A stretch of 19,641 bases of DNA. It comes from UMGS1889 sp900556055 (lineage in GTDB: Bacteria; Bacillota; Clostridia; Oscillospirales; Ruminococcaceae). The stretch spans positions 1 to 19,641 of the forward strand of contig CABQEV010000030.1 in assembly GCA_902463265.1 (NCBI GenBank). Direction: 5' to 3'. The position numbers were made by a program, and so were the translations under genes. The notes beneath the pieces were generated by a model, which worked only from the letters and a program-made list of their open reading frames with translations, ran no database searches and was not told the origin of the DNA. Positions 6,408 through 13,038 of this stretch are shown here, one piece after another. Within the stretch, counting starts at the first letter, position 1. Each line of letters begins with the position of its first letter.

Positions 6408-7237
6408 GTCAGCTCAGCGCTCGCTTTTGCATAGTCATCGGTCAGTGCGATGCAGCTGCATGAAAGCAGCGTCACCCAATACGGCAGCACAAACAGCGCA
6501 TTGAACGTCAGCAGAAGCACGGGCGACCAGATAAGCATCAGCAGAAGCACTCCGAACGATGTTTTTCTGTTGTCACGGGTTATTTTTCTGCATACTTTCA
6601 TCAGCCTGAACACATCTTCATCGGGATTCATCGTGTAGAAGAAAACGACCGATTCCGTTCTGAGAAATGACAATGCAAACTGTATGCACAGCACAATGCC
6701 GACAAATACCTTTGCGATATTGGCTGCGACCAGAGCACCGTGAGGCTGACCCGCCGCATTGACCGCAAGATCGAGCAGCGTATCCGCAAGCAGAAAAAGC
6801 CCGAGGAAAATGAACAGTGCCAGCAGCACTGCAATATCCGTCACGATCTTTACTCTCAGTGCTTTGAGAAATGCCGTCGGAGTGCGGTAGCTCGAAAGTA
6901 TGCAGCGCAGATCGTGGCTTTTATCCCTTACAAAATGTATAAACCACCAGCAGCAGCCGACCGTAACGGGTGCCAGCAGAATGTATACAGCTATGCTTAT
7001 GCCTATGCACAGCCACATATAAACGTGATTTTCCGCCGCAGCTGTCAGCATATTTCCCGTGACCGCACCCGATGCGTGAAAGATGCCGTAAACTATCAGC
7101 AGAATGGACGCAAGCAGTGCGGCAGGTGCGAGCAGAAGCAGGAAAACCATTATGCATTCAGCCCAGCTGCTTTTTACCCTGCCCATCGAAAAATTCCTGA
7201 GTTCCTTTATATCCTTGGACACAACAGCCATTTTCAT
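6404..7237 (-). CDS. multi-pass membrane protein of unknown function
   Basis: This 277-residue protein has about six hydrophobic segments, near residues 28-52, 72-96, 133-152, 170-192, 228-245 and 248-266. A short N-terminal cytoplasmic region (DIKELRNFSMGRVKSSWAEC) precedes the first. This layout and N-terminus recall the DUF975 type of membrane protein, but the similarity is too weak to assert. The ATG at 7235-7237 has AGGAG eight bases upstream. It is 34 bases downstream of the phosphatase gene and overlaps the pseudouridine synthase gene by four bases, so it belongs to the same operon. No function is inferred. Confidence 0.8.
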   Translation of the reverse strand: MKMAVVSKDIKELRNFSMGRVKSSWAECIMVFLLLLAPAALLASILLIVYGIFHASGAVTGNMLTAAAENHVYMWLCIGISIAVYILLAPVTVGCCWWFIHFVRDKSHDLRCILSSYRTPTAFLKALRVKIVTDIAVLLALFIFLGLFLLADTLLDLAVNAAGQPHGALVAANIAKVFVGIVLCIQFALSFLRTESVVFFYTMNPDEDVFRLMKVCRKITRDNRKTSFGVLLLMLIWSPVLLLTFNALFVLPYWVTLLSCSCIALTDDYAKASAELT

Positions 7238-7271
7238 GCCCCCTCTCCTGTATTATAAGCAGACTGATATC

Positions 7272-7892
7272 TTACTGCGGGATCCTGCCGAGTATCTCAA
7301 AGCAGTTTCCGTTCTGCCACATATTCGCATTGACAAGTATCTCATATCCGAAGCCCATCTGGCACGCAAATTCCATAGGCTTCATCTTCGGCAGACCGAA
7401 GCAGGACATCATGTTCATGAGTATTCCCGAATGTGTGACAACGCCCGCATGAGTAGCGTCCTCCTGCATCATGTCGAGGATTATAGCATTCAGTGCCGTA
7501 TAGCAGCGAACCATCATATCCCTGAGGCTCTCGCCGTTCGGCGGCGGATTGTCAAGGCCGCCCTTCAGCCACTTCTTATAGCTGTCAAGCTGAACGAGAT
7601 CCTCCGCTTTAAGTCCCTCGAAAACGCCGAAATCCATCTCCTTGAGGTCATCAACAACAGTGATATCCTTGTCGGGGAACAATATCTCAGCTGTCTGGAT
7701 GCATCTTTCCAGCGGGCTTGAATAGACCTTATGCACCCTCGGATATTCGTACATCTCATAAAGCGCACGAAGCTCATCCTTGCCCTGTTCGGTCAGCGGG
7801 AGATCGGTCTTGCCTATATAAAGTCCCTTATCGTTGCCGGCGGTCCTGCCGTGGCGGACGATACTTATTCTGTATCCCTTCAAAATTATCAT
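7272..7892 (-). CDS. histidine phosphatase (phosphoglycerate mutase-like) enzyme
   Basis: This 206-residue cytosolic enzyme belongs to the branch using a phosphohistidine intermediate. The motif RHG at 13-15 holds nucleophile His14. Arg63 (SSPLERC), Glu85 in the acid position (LKEMDFG) and His154 (VVTHSG) complete the active site. The family includes phosphoglycerate mutases, alpha-ribazole phosphatase (CobC) and general phosphatases. No cobalamin or glycolysis genes are near, so the substrate is open. The ATG at 7890-7892 directly abuts AAGGA with zero spacing. A TTG at codon 4 (7881-7883) has a nine-base spacing and may be the true start. It is the first gene of the unit that ends with luxS. 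Confidence 0.92.
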   Translation of the reverse strand: MIILKGYRISIVRHGRTAGNDKGLYIGKTDLPLTEQGKDELRALYEMYEYPRVHKVYSSPLERCIQTAEILFPDKDITVVDDLKEMDFGVFEGLKAEDLVQLDSYKKWLKGGLDNPPPNGESLRDMMVRCYTALNAIILDMMQEDATHAGVVTHSGILMNMMSCFGLPKMKPMEFACQMGFGYEILVNANMWQNGNCFEILGRIPQ

Positions 7893-7914
7893 TCCTTATA
7901 TTTATATTATTGCT

Positions 7915-7943
7915 ATTATAACACACTTTTCCGTGATAATCAA
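7915..7943 (-). promoter_or_regulatory. promoter of the phosphatase-to-luxS operon
   Basis: -35 TTGATT (7938-7943), a 17-base spacer and a perfect -10 TATAAT (7915-7920) on the minus strand. No other promoter of this quality was seen before the downstream genes, which supports a single unit down to luxS. Confidence 0.75.
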
Positions 7944-7982
7944 GTACAATACAAAGAACTCATTGAATTGTGGTTTTAAGTA

Positions 7983-8016
7983 TAAAAATATCCCCGCATC
8001 ATTCAGAGCGGGGATA
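7983..8016 (-). terminator. terminator of the YfhO-family gene
   Basis: A nine-base-pair stem TATCCCCGC (7989-7997) with its complement (8008-8016) is followed by five Ts on the minus strand. It follows the 42-base palindromic element that separates it from the stop codon. Confidence 0.8.
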
Positions 8017-8055
8017 ATACTAAAAACCCATAATTCTAATGGTTTTTATTATAAA
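8014..8055 (-). repeat. 42-base palindromic element, short copy
   Basis: The minus-strand sequence equals bases 1974-2001 joined to 2069-2082, with no mismatch over 42 bases. The missing 67 bases are bounded in the long copy by the direct repeat ATGG, which fits a simple deletion. It starts two bases after the stop codon of the YfhO-family gene and runs into the terminator stem. Confidence 0.75.
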
Positions 8056-8057
8056 TA

Positions 8058-10829
8058 TCAATCGTTATTTTCTGTGTTTTCGTCTGTGGTGTCCGATTTC
8101 TCTGTCTTTGCTTCTTCGGAAACTTCCGCTTCGGGGATAAGCTCCTTTTCAGCATCATCGGGATCTTCCTCATAAACACGGTCAAGCAGACGCTTTTCCT
8201 GCTTTTTCTCCATTATGCCCATGATGACGATTATAACGATGCCGACAGCTGTGAGTATCATTCCGAGAGCAAGTCCTGCGGGGAAGAACTTCATTTCGAT
8301 CTCATGCGTACCCGCCGAAACAGGAACTGCCATAAGTGCGCCTGCGACTGTTACGGTGGTCGTTTTTACACCATCGACCCAGACTGTCCAGCCCGGCTCG
8401 TTGTTGATCGTTGTGAACATATATCCGTCCTGATCGGCAGTGATCGTTCCCTTGATGTGATCCTCCTTAAAGCTCGTTACCTCGAACGGGTGCTGAGCAA
8501 GCTTCTCATAAGCCGCCCTGAACATAGCCTCGTCAAGATAATAGAACCACTGATCCTTGATGATAAGCTCATTCTTATCGTTGTCGATAGTGCAGATAAG
8601 CGAGATCTCCTCACCCGGATCATATTTTCCGAGATTCTGGATAGTCATGTTTCCACCTGTGTAATAGTAATCCAGGAACTCCTTATTGAGCCAGAGATTT
8701 ACCTTTCTTTCATACTTGCTGGGGAGATAAACATAGATAGTGTCGTTTGTGGGTGCTTCTATGAAATACTCGACCTGTGCGTTGTCGCCTTCAACGATCG
8801 GGACATATTTCGTATGATCGCCGTAGGTAGAGGATTTTACATTCTCGGGAGCGACCCTTGCTACCTCGATTGGCTTGAAATACTCGGTATAAACGCCCTC
8901 TGTCAGCGCAGAAAGAAGCTTGTTCTGATTTACAAACGGATTATCGTTGTCGATATTTATCGTAAGGATATTCTTGTTTGCCATGAAGCCTATCGGCAGC
9001 GCATACGGGTTCTCATACACCCATATCTTGTTCTTTTCGCTCTCTCTTGTCATCACAAGATCGTTATACTGCTTGCAGACGGGTTCCTTATCGACAACGC
9101 CCGCACTGTTCTTTGCCCCTCTCTCCATGACATACTTTATGCCGAGGATAGAGTCGGTAACATAGGTTTCGCCCTTGTACTTTATATAATGTCCGCCATA
9201 GGAAAATCCAAGGCGGCGAAGCAGCTGGATAGGTCCTGCATTCAGCGTCGAGCTTGAATGTGAGATGCCGTAGCTTCCGAATGCAAGAGCGTCGTTTGTT
9301 GTTCTGTGATAGTCGCTTTCTATGCGGTATGTTCCGCCGTCCATCTCGTAGATGTCATGCACTGTGTCCCTGCCGAGAGTTATATAATCATTATAGGAGG
9401 AGTGCTTTGAATATACAACGTCCTTGTTGATAGCATCGAGATTCCAGAGCGTCGTTCCGAAAAGCTCTGCGCATACGAGTATCACCAGTGCCAGCGCAGT
9501 TCCGCCGCTCTTGTAGAATTTCTTGTGGAGATACAGCACGATGGCATATATAGCGATGCATCCGATAGCGAACCATATCGAATATATGATATCGAGCCTG
9601 TTATCTGCGTCATTCTTGTTCAGGCAGATTATATAAACAAAAAGTCCGAAGAATGTGCCGCCGATCTGCTTTGCCGATATACCGTCGATATGCTCGAAGG
9701 TTTCCGCAGCCATCAGCAAGAGAACAAAGCTGAATGTGAACGAATAGCGGTAAGGCAGCCAGTTCGGCACCTGAAATCCGTGCCATGCGATGTCGATATT
9801 CGAGATGTACATGGACATCATCAGGAAATACAGCAGGAATGCGCTGCCTATCTTTCTTTTTGCATCTATCTTGGAATTCATGAAGAAAAGCGGAACAAGG
9901 ATAAGCGTCAGGCAGCCGCAGAACAGTACCGGCGAACCCTCAGGGCGCACGGTGTCATAGCTGTTCGGCATGAGATTTGCGAAGAAATCAAGTATCTCAA
10001 ACTGCGTTTTCCACTCGAATTTAGGATCGGTGAAATCAAGCTTTCCGAGCTTCAGCGAATTATAGAGCGGCAGCAGCACCCATGCGGAAGCAAGAGCCGC
10101 CGTTACACCGCAAACCGCAAATTTGAAGCCCCTTGCGATGAAATAGTAAAGCGCAGCCTCCTTTTCCCGGCGGATAAAAAGGAAATAGTACAGGAAATAA
10201 AGCACGCTGAAAAATGCGGTCATCCAGCCGATGTAGAAGTTTGCCATGAACATAAGCGCCAGCGGGATAACGAACCAAAGCATTTTTCCCTTGTCTATCA
10301 GCACCTCGATGCCGTAGCAGATAAGCGGCAGATAGATAAGTCCGTCCAGCCACATCGGGTTCATCAGCTGAACTATCATGTAGGACATCAGCGAATAGCA
10401 TATCGAAAAGATGAGGGATGCCGCATTATGGTTGTCCCTCGCATGCTTCTGATACCAGCAGAACGTAACAGATGCCGCACCTACCTTGCACAGCTGCATT
10501 ATCAGCAGCGACTCTGTTATTATCGAGCGCGGCAGCAGCATCACGATAAGCGTGAACGGGCTTGCGAGATAGTAGGCAAAAATGCCCATCGTTTCACCCG
10601 AAAGGTTTCTGCTCCATGAGATGAACGGGCTGCCCTCAAAATGCAGCACATTTCTCAGATGCTCGAAATAATATACATACTGACCGTTCAGGTCAAGCAC
10701 CAGCACGGAATTATCCCCGAAAGGATACACCCCGAAGCAGGCATATGCAGCAAAAAGTATCACCGCAGGAATAAAAAATGCGGCAATATAAAGTCTTTTG
10801 CTTTTTATGACACTCAGTATCTTTTTCAA
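8058..10829 (-). CDS. YfhO-family multi-pass membrane protein
   Basis: This is a 923-residue polytopic membrane protein. In Bacillus subtilis, YfhO is the GT-C-type transferase that adds GlcNAc to lipoteichoic acid together with CsbB and GtcA, so this is probably a cell-surface glycosyltransferase. A membrane helix at about 13-33 is followed by the conserved outer-loop motif LDLNGQYVYYFEHLR, whose Asp46 is the best catalytic candidate, then roughly eleven more helices. A large extracytoplasmic C-terminal region precedes a last helix and an acidic tail of about 50 residues. The start is TTG (10827-10829), placed seven bases after AGGAGG; upstream in-frame ATGs have no ribosome site. No csbB or gtcA partner is nearby. 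It is a single-gene unit. Confidence 0.88.
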   Translation of the reverse strand: MKKILSVIKSKRLYIAAFFIPAVILFAAYACFGVYPFGDNSVLVLDLNGQYVYYFEHLRNVLHFEGSPFISWSRNLSGETMGIFAYYLASPFTLIVMLLPRSIITESLLIMQLCKVGAASVTFCWYQKHARDNHNAASLIFSICYSLMSYMIVQLMNPMWLDGLIYLPLICYGIEVLIDKGKMLWFVIPLALMFMANFYIGWMTAFFSVLYFLYYFLFIRREKEAALYYFIARGFKFAVCGVTAALASAWVLLPLYNSLKLGKLDFTDPKFEWKTQFEILDFFANLMPNSYDTVRPEGSPVLFCGCLTLILVPLFFMNSKIDAKRKIGSAFLLYFLMMSMYISNIDIAWHGFQVPNWLPYRYSFTFSFVLLLMAAETFEHIDGISAKQIGGTFFGLFVYIICLNKNDADNRLDIIYSIWFAIGCIAIYAIVLYLHKKFYKSGGTALALVILVCAELFGTTLWNLDAINKDVVYSKHSSYNDYITLGRDTVHDIYEMDGGTYRIESDYHRTTNDALAFGSYGISHSSSTLNAGPIQLLRRLGFSYGGHYIKYKGETYVTDSILGIKYVMERGAKNSAGVVDKEPVCKQYNDLVMTRESEKNKIWVYENPYALPIGFMANKNILTINIDNDNPFVNQNKLLSALTEGVYTEYFKPIEVARVAPENVKSSTYGDHTKYVPIVEGDNAQVEYFIEAPTNDTIYVYLPSKYERKVNLWLNKEFLDYYYTGGNMTIQNLGKYDPGEEISLICTIDNDKNELIIKDQWFYYLDEAMFRAAYEKLAQHPFEVTSFKEDHIKGTITADQDGYMFTTINNEPGWTVWVDGVKTTTVTVAGALMAVPVSAGTHEIEMKFFPAGLALGMILTAVGIVIIVIMGIMEKKQEKRLLDRVYEEDPDDAEKELIPEAEVSEEAKTEKSDTTDENTENND

Positions 10830-10871
10830 GACCAGACCTCCTGTTTTATGGATTATTGCACATACACCTTT

Positions 10872-10900
10872 ATTATAATTCATTCTGCGAAAAAAAACAA
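10872..10900 (-). promoter_or_regulatory. promoter of the YfhO-family gene
   Basis: -35 TTGTTT (10895-10900), a 17-base spacer and a perfect -10 TATAAT (10872-10877) on the minus strand, about 43 bases upstream of the TTG start codon. The -35 box is weak. Confidence 0.65.
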
Positions 10901-10933
10901 GTACAAACTCCAATTTTTGCTTATTGAAATTTC

Positions 10934-10976
10934 ACAAAAAAATGCGCCGCTTTTTTACATTGCAAAAAGCGGCGCA
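10934..10976 (-). terminator. terminator of the double-hydrolase gene
   Basis: A 13-base-pair GC-rich stem (TGCGCCGCTTTTT with its complement, 10943-10955 and 10964-10976) is followed by seven Ts on the minus strand. It lies 15 bases beyond the stop codon at 10992-10994. Confidence 0.9.
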
Positions 10977-10991
10977 CCGGCGGAACATTTA

Positions 10992-12644
10992 TCAGAGCTT
11001 TCCGAGAAATTTCTTCACTGCTTCTATATATTCGTCCGATTTCATCAGCGTGGCAGTATGTCCGCCGCTGATGCGGACCGTTTCGGGATCGGTCATAATG
11101 CTTATAAGCTCCTCCTGCATCTCACGGCTGAACACGCTGTCGTCCTCTGGGAGTATGAGCAGTACCTTTCCCGCAAGATATGCAAGATCATCGGCAGTGC
11201 AGGGCTTCCGGTTTATTATATCGGCGAGAAGGCTTGTCATCTGCACGTCTTTTTCGGTCGAATATGCCCCCAGGATATCGGTGAACATCTCACGCATATA
11301 GAACGCTGTTTCGGCAGGCACGCCTTCCAGATATCCCATGCACTTCTTCATCTCAACGGGTCTGAGCATGCTGTACGGCAGTGCGCCTATGAGCTTTATC
11401 AGAATGGGGGCTGCGGTCTTATATTTCTTTGAGAACTCCCCTATCGTCTTTTCGGACATGGCCGCAGTTGAGAAAAGGCAGAGAGCTTCTGTTTTTTCGG
11501 GATATTCCGCCGCAATGAGCTGCGCCATATATCCGCCGAACGATGATCCCATGAAAACAGCCTTGTCAACGCCTAGGCTGTCAAGCAGCTTGATTATACC
11601 GCCCGCAAGCGTTTTCATATCCTTTATTTCAAGCGGATAGCCGAAGGTTATTATCCTGTATTCTTTCTCGAACGCCTCGATGTACGGATATACCATGTTC
11701 GGGTCGCCCATTCCGCCGATAAGGAACACAAGCGTCTTGCCGCCCTTTCCGTAATCGAGATAGTCGAACCCGCTCGCTTCGTCATGCTTGAATTCATGGG
11801 TTTCAAAGAATTTCCTTTTCCCGCGCATATAGGAAAGCGATTCGGGCAGCGCCTTTTCTTCATCGAACGGCAGTCCGCAGCATCGCTTTATCTCCTCAGC
11901 CCACTGCTCGGGATATTTCATCAGCAGCTCTTCATGTCCCAGATCTCTTGCGCAGATATCCGCATCGGGGAAATGCTGCAAATATCTGTCATAATATTTG
12001 TCGCCCATTTTCAGCGCATAGAAAACGTGGATAACAGTACCCTCTGCACGGATATTGTCGTCGATCGGCGTGACAAGATCGGAATAGAACTGATTGTAGA
12101 TGCTCTTTTCCGAGATCTTGCTCATATCCTTGGGCAGCATCTTTTTGAATTCCGCAAGAAAATCGCTGTTATCGCCGCCGTCCTTCTTTTTGCGGGACTG
12201 AAGCTTTTTCATCCAGCCCGGGATCTCGCCTGTTTTCAGCATTTTCGTCAGCATCGGGCAGAGGATATCCGCCTGCATCTTTGCGGCAGCCTTTCCCGCC
12301 TGATCCATGTCTGAACTGCCGATAAATGCGTGATCTATGTGTATATTCCTGCGCTGAATGAGCAGCCCCGCAAAGCTTCCGCCCAGAGAGCAGCCGTATG
12401 CCGCAAATATCCGTCCGCCGAGATTTTCCTTTATGTAATTTTCTATCTTTTCCGTTTCGATCGTCATACTCGGGAATGTCAGCTCAGGCTGTGTTTCATC
12501 AAAACCGTCGTAGGATACGCAGATCACACGGAATGTGTCCTTCAGAAGCGAAACTGCCTTGGAAAACATCGACCAATGACAGCAGGTTCCGGGCAGCAGC
12601 ATGATGACAGGTGCATTTTTATCGCCGTAATTATAGAATTTCAT
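10992..12644 (-). CDS. fused tandem alpha/beta hydrolase
   Basis: This 550-residue protein is made of two alpha/beta hydrolase domains of about 275 residues each. Domain 1 has an oxyanion stretch LLPGT near 16-20, nucleophile elbow GCSLGG with Ser86, and His237 (GHEEL). Domain 2 has the oxyanion stretch GGMG near 310, nucleophile elbow GSSFG with Ser368, acid Asp501 or Asp502, and His529 (GGHT). Both active sites look intact, so it is not a decayed duplication. A single-domain enzyme of this fold is normally 250-300 residues. No signal peptide is visible, so it is cytosolic, and the substrate cannot be inferred. AAGGAAGGA precedes the ATG. It is a single-gene unit with a sigma-A promoter and an operator-like palindrome at the transcription start. 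Confidence 0.88.
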   Translation of the reverse strand: MKFYNYGDKNAPVIMLLPGTCCHWSMFSKAVSLLKDTFRVICVSYDGFDETQPELTFPSMTIETEKIENYIKENLGGRIFAAYGCSLGGSFAGLLIQRRNIHIDHAFIGSSDMDQAGKAAAKMQADILCPMLTKMLKTGEIPGWMKKLQSRKKKDGGDNSDFLAEFKKMLPKDMSKISEKSIYNQFYSDLVTPIDDNIRAEGTVIHVFYALKMGDKYYDRYLQHFPDADICARDLGHEELLMKYPEQWAEEIKRCCGLPFDEEKALPESLSYMRGKRKFFETHEFKHDEASGFDYLDYGKGGKTLVFLIGGMGDPNMVYPYIEAFEKEYRIITFGYPLEIKDMKTLAGGIIKLLDSLGVDKAVFMGSSFGGYMAQLIAAEYPEKTEALCLFSTAAMSEKTIGEFSKKYKTAAPILIKLIGALPYSMLRPVEMKKCMGYLEGVPAETAFYMREMFTDILGAYSTEKDVQMTSLLADIINRKPCTADDLAYLAGKVLLILPEDDSVFSREMQEELISIMTDPETVRISGGHTATLMKSDEYIEAVKKFLGKL

Positions 12645-12660
12645 TGATATCCTTCCTTTC

Positions 12661-12678
12661 GGTTAGCTTTCGCTAATC
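12661..12678 (-). promoter_or_regulatory. operator-like palindrome, copy 2
   Basis: Plus-strand GGTTAGCTTTCGCTAATC is a seven-base inverted repeat with a four-base centre and one mismatch. It begins two bases from the -10 box and covers the predicted transcription start of the double-hydrolase gene. It shares 15 of 18 bases with 4837-4854. A repressor bound here would block initiation. Confidence 0.6.
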
Positions 12679-12680
12679 AG

Positions 12681-12709
12681 ATTATATCACTGTTTTCGTC
12701 CGATTGCAA
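12681..12709 (-). promoter_or_regulatory. sigma-A promoter of the double-hydrolase gene
   Basis: -35 TTGCAA (12704-12709), a 17-base spacer and a perfect -10 TATAAT (12681-12686) on the minus strand. Confidence 0.8.
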
Positions 12710-12751
12710 CATTTTTTTCGATTATTACATGATTTTTTTCTTTGATACTAC

Positions 12752-12780
12752 TTGACAAATCCCTCTTACAGCGTTACAAT
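12752..12780 (+). promoter_or_regulatory. promoter of the T-box hisS-aspS operon
   Basis: A perfect -35 TTGACA (12752-12757), a 17-base spacer and -10 TACAAT (12775-12780). Transcription should start near 12787, at the base of T-box Stem I. Confidence 0.8.
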
Positions 12781-12786
12781 TATAAT

Positions 12787-13015
12787 ATAAGCTGAGACAG
12801 GAGAGAGTATCTCCCGAAAAACGGCAAAGAGAGGGCGGAAATGCTGAGAACCGCCTGCGTTTACGGGCTGAGAAGGACACTCCGGGAGCTTCTCCGTGAC
12901 AAAGCGGAGACGTACCCTCACGTTACAGAGGATCCGAGGAACGGTTTATCCGTTTGAAGATGGGTGGCACCACGGCATTCCGCCGTCCCTGACTTTTGTC
13001 GGGGGCGGCTTTTTT
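12787..13015 (+). promoter_or_regulatory. T-box riboswitch, read as aspartate-responsive
   Basis: This leader RNA senses uncharged tRNA and controls readthrough into hisS. Stem I runs from about 12791 to 12889. Its S-turn pair AGTA (12806-12809) and GAA (12872-12874) flanks the specifier loop. By analogy with glyQS leaders, the codon one base after GAA is GAC (12876-12878), an Asp codon, followed by A. The overlapping CAC (12878-12880) would be His. Stem II is 12891-12910. The T-box core GGGTGGCACCACGG is at 12962-12975, with tRNA-binding bulge UGGC (12965-12968). UGGC pairs with an acceptor end GCCA, which requires discriminator G73 as in tRNA-Asp; tRNA-His has C73. The terminator that competes with the antiterminator is at 12982-13015. 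Confidence 0.9.
12982..13015 (+). terminator. T-box regulated terminator
   Basis: A 12-base-pair stem with two G-U pairs (12982-12993 with 12998-13009) has a TTTT loop and is followed by six Ts (13010-13015). It lies 24 bases before the hisS start codon and is the off state of the riboswitch. Confidence 0.9.
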
Positions 13016-13038
13016 AGTTTAGGAAAAGGAGACTTGAA

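Noticed and set aside
8304..10619. Long plus-strand open frames (317 and 364 codons) opposite the YfhO-family gene
   Set aside because: They lack ribosome sites, show no recognisable domains, and mirror the codon bias of the strongly supported minus-strand gene.
10641..11432. 263-codon plus-strand open frame across the YfhO promoter and hydrolase terminator
   Set aside because: It runs through a minus-strand promoter and a strong terminator stem, and no family features are visible.
12661..12678. DtxR/IdeR-type metal-regulator box
   Set aside because: The half-site GGTTAGC looks similar, but the four-base centre and missing outer TTAGG/CCTAA arms fit a TetR-like palindrome better, and no metal genes are nearby.
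12878..12880. CAC as the T-box specifier for histidine
   Set aside because: Its last base can pair with GGAG in the lower helix of Stem I, the S-turn spacing favours GAC, and the UGGC bulge does not match the C73 of tRNA-His. Kept only as a possible secondary reading.
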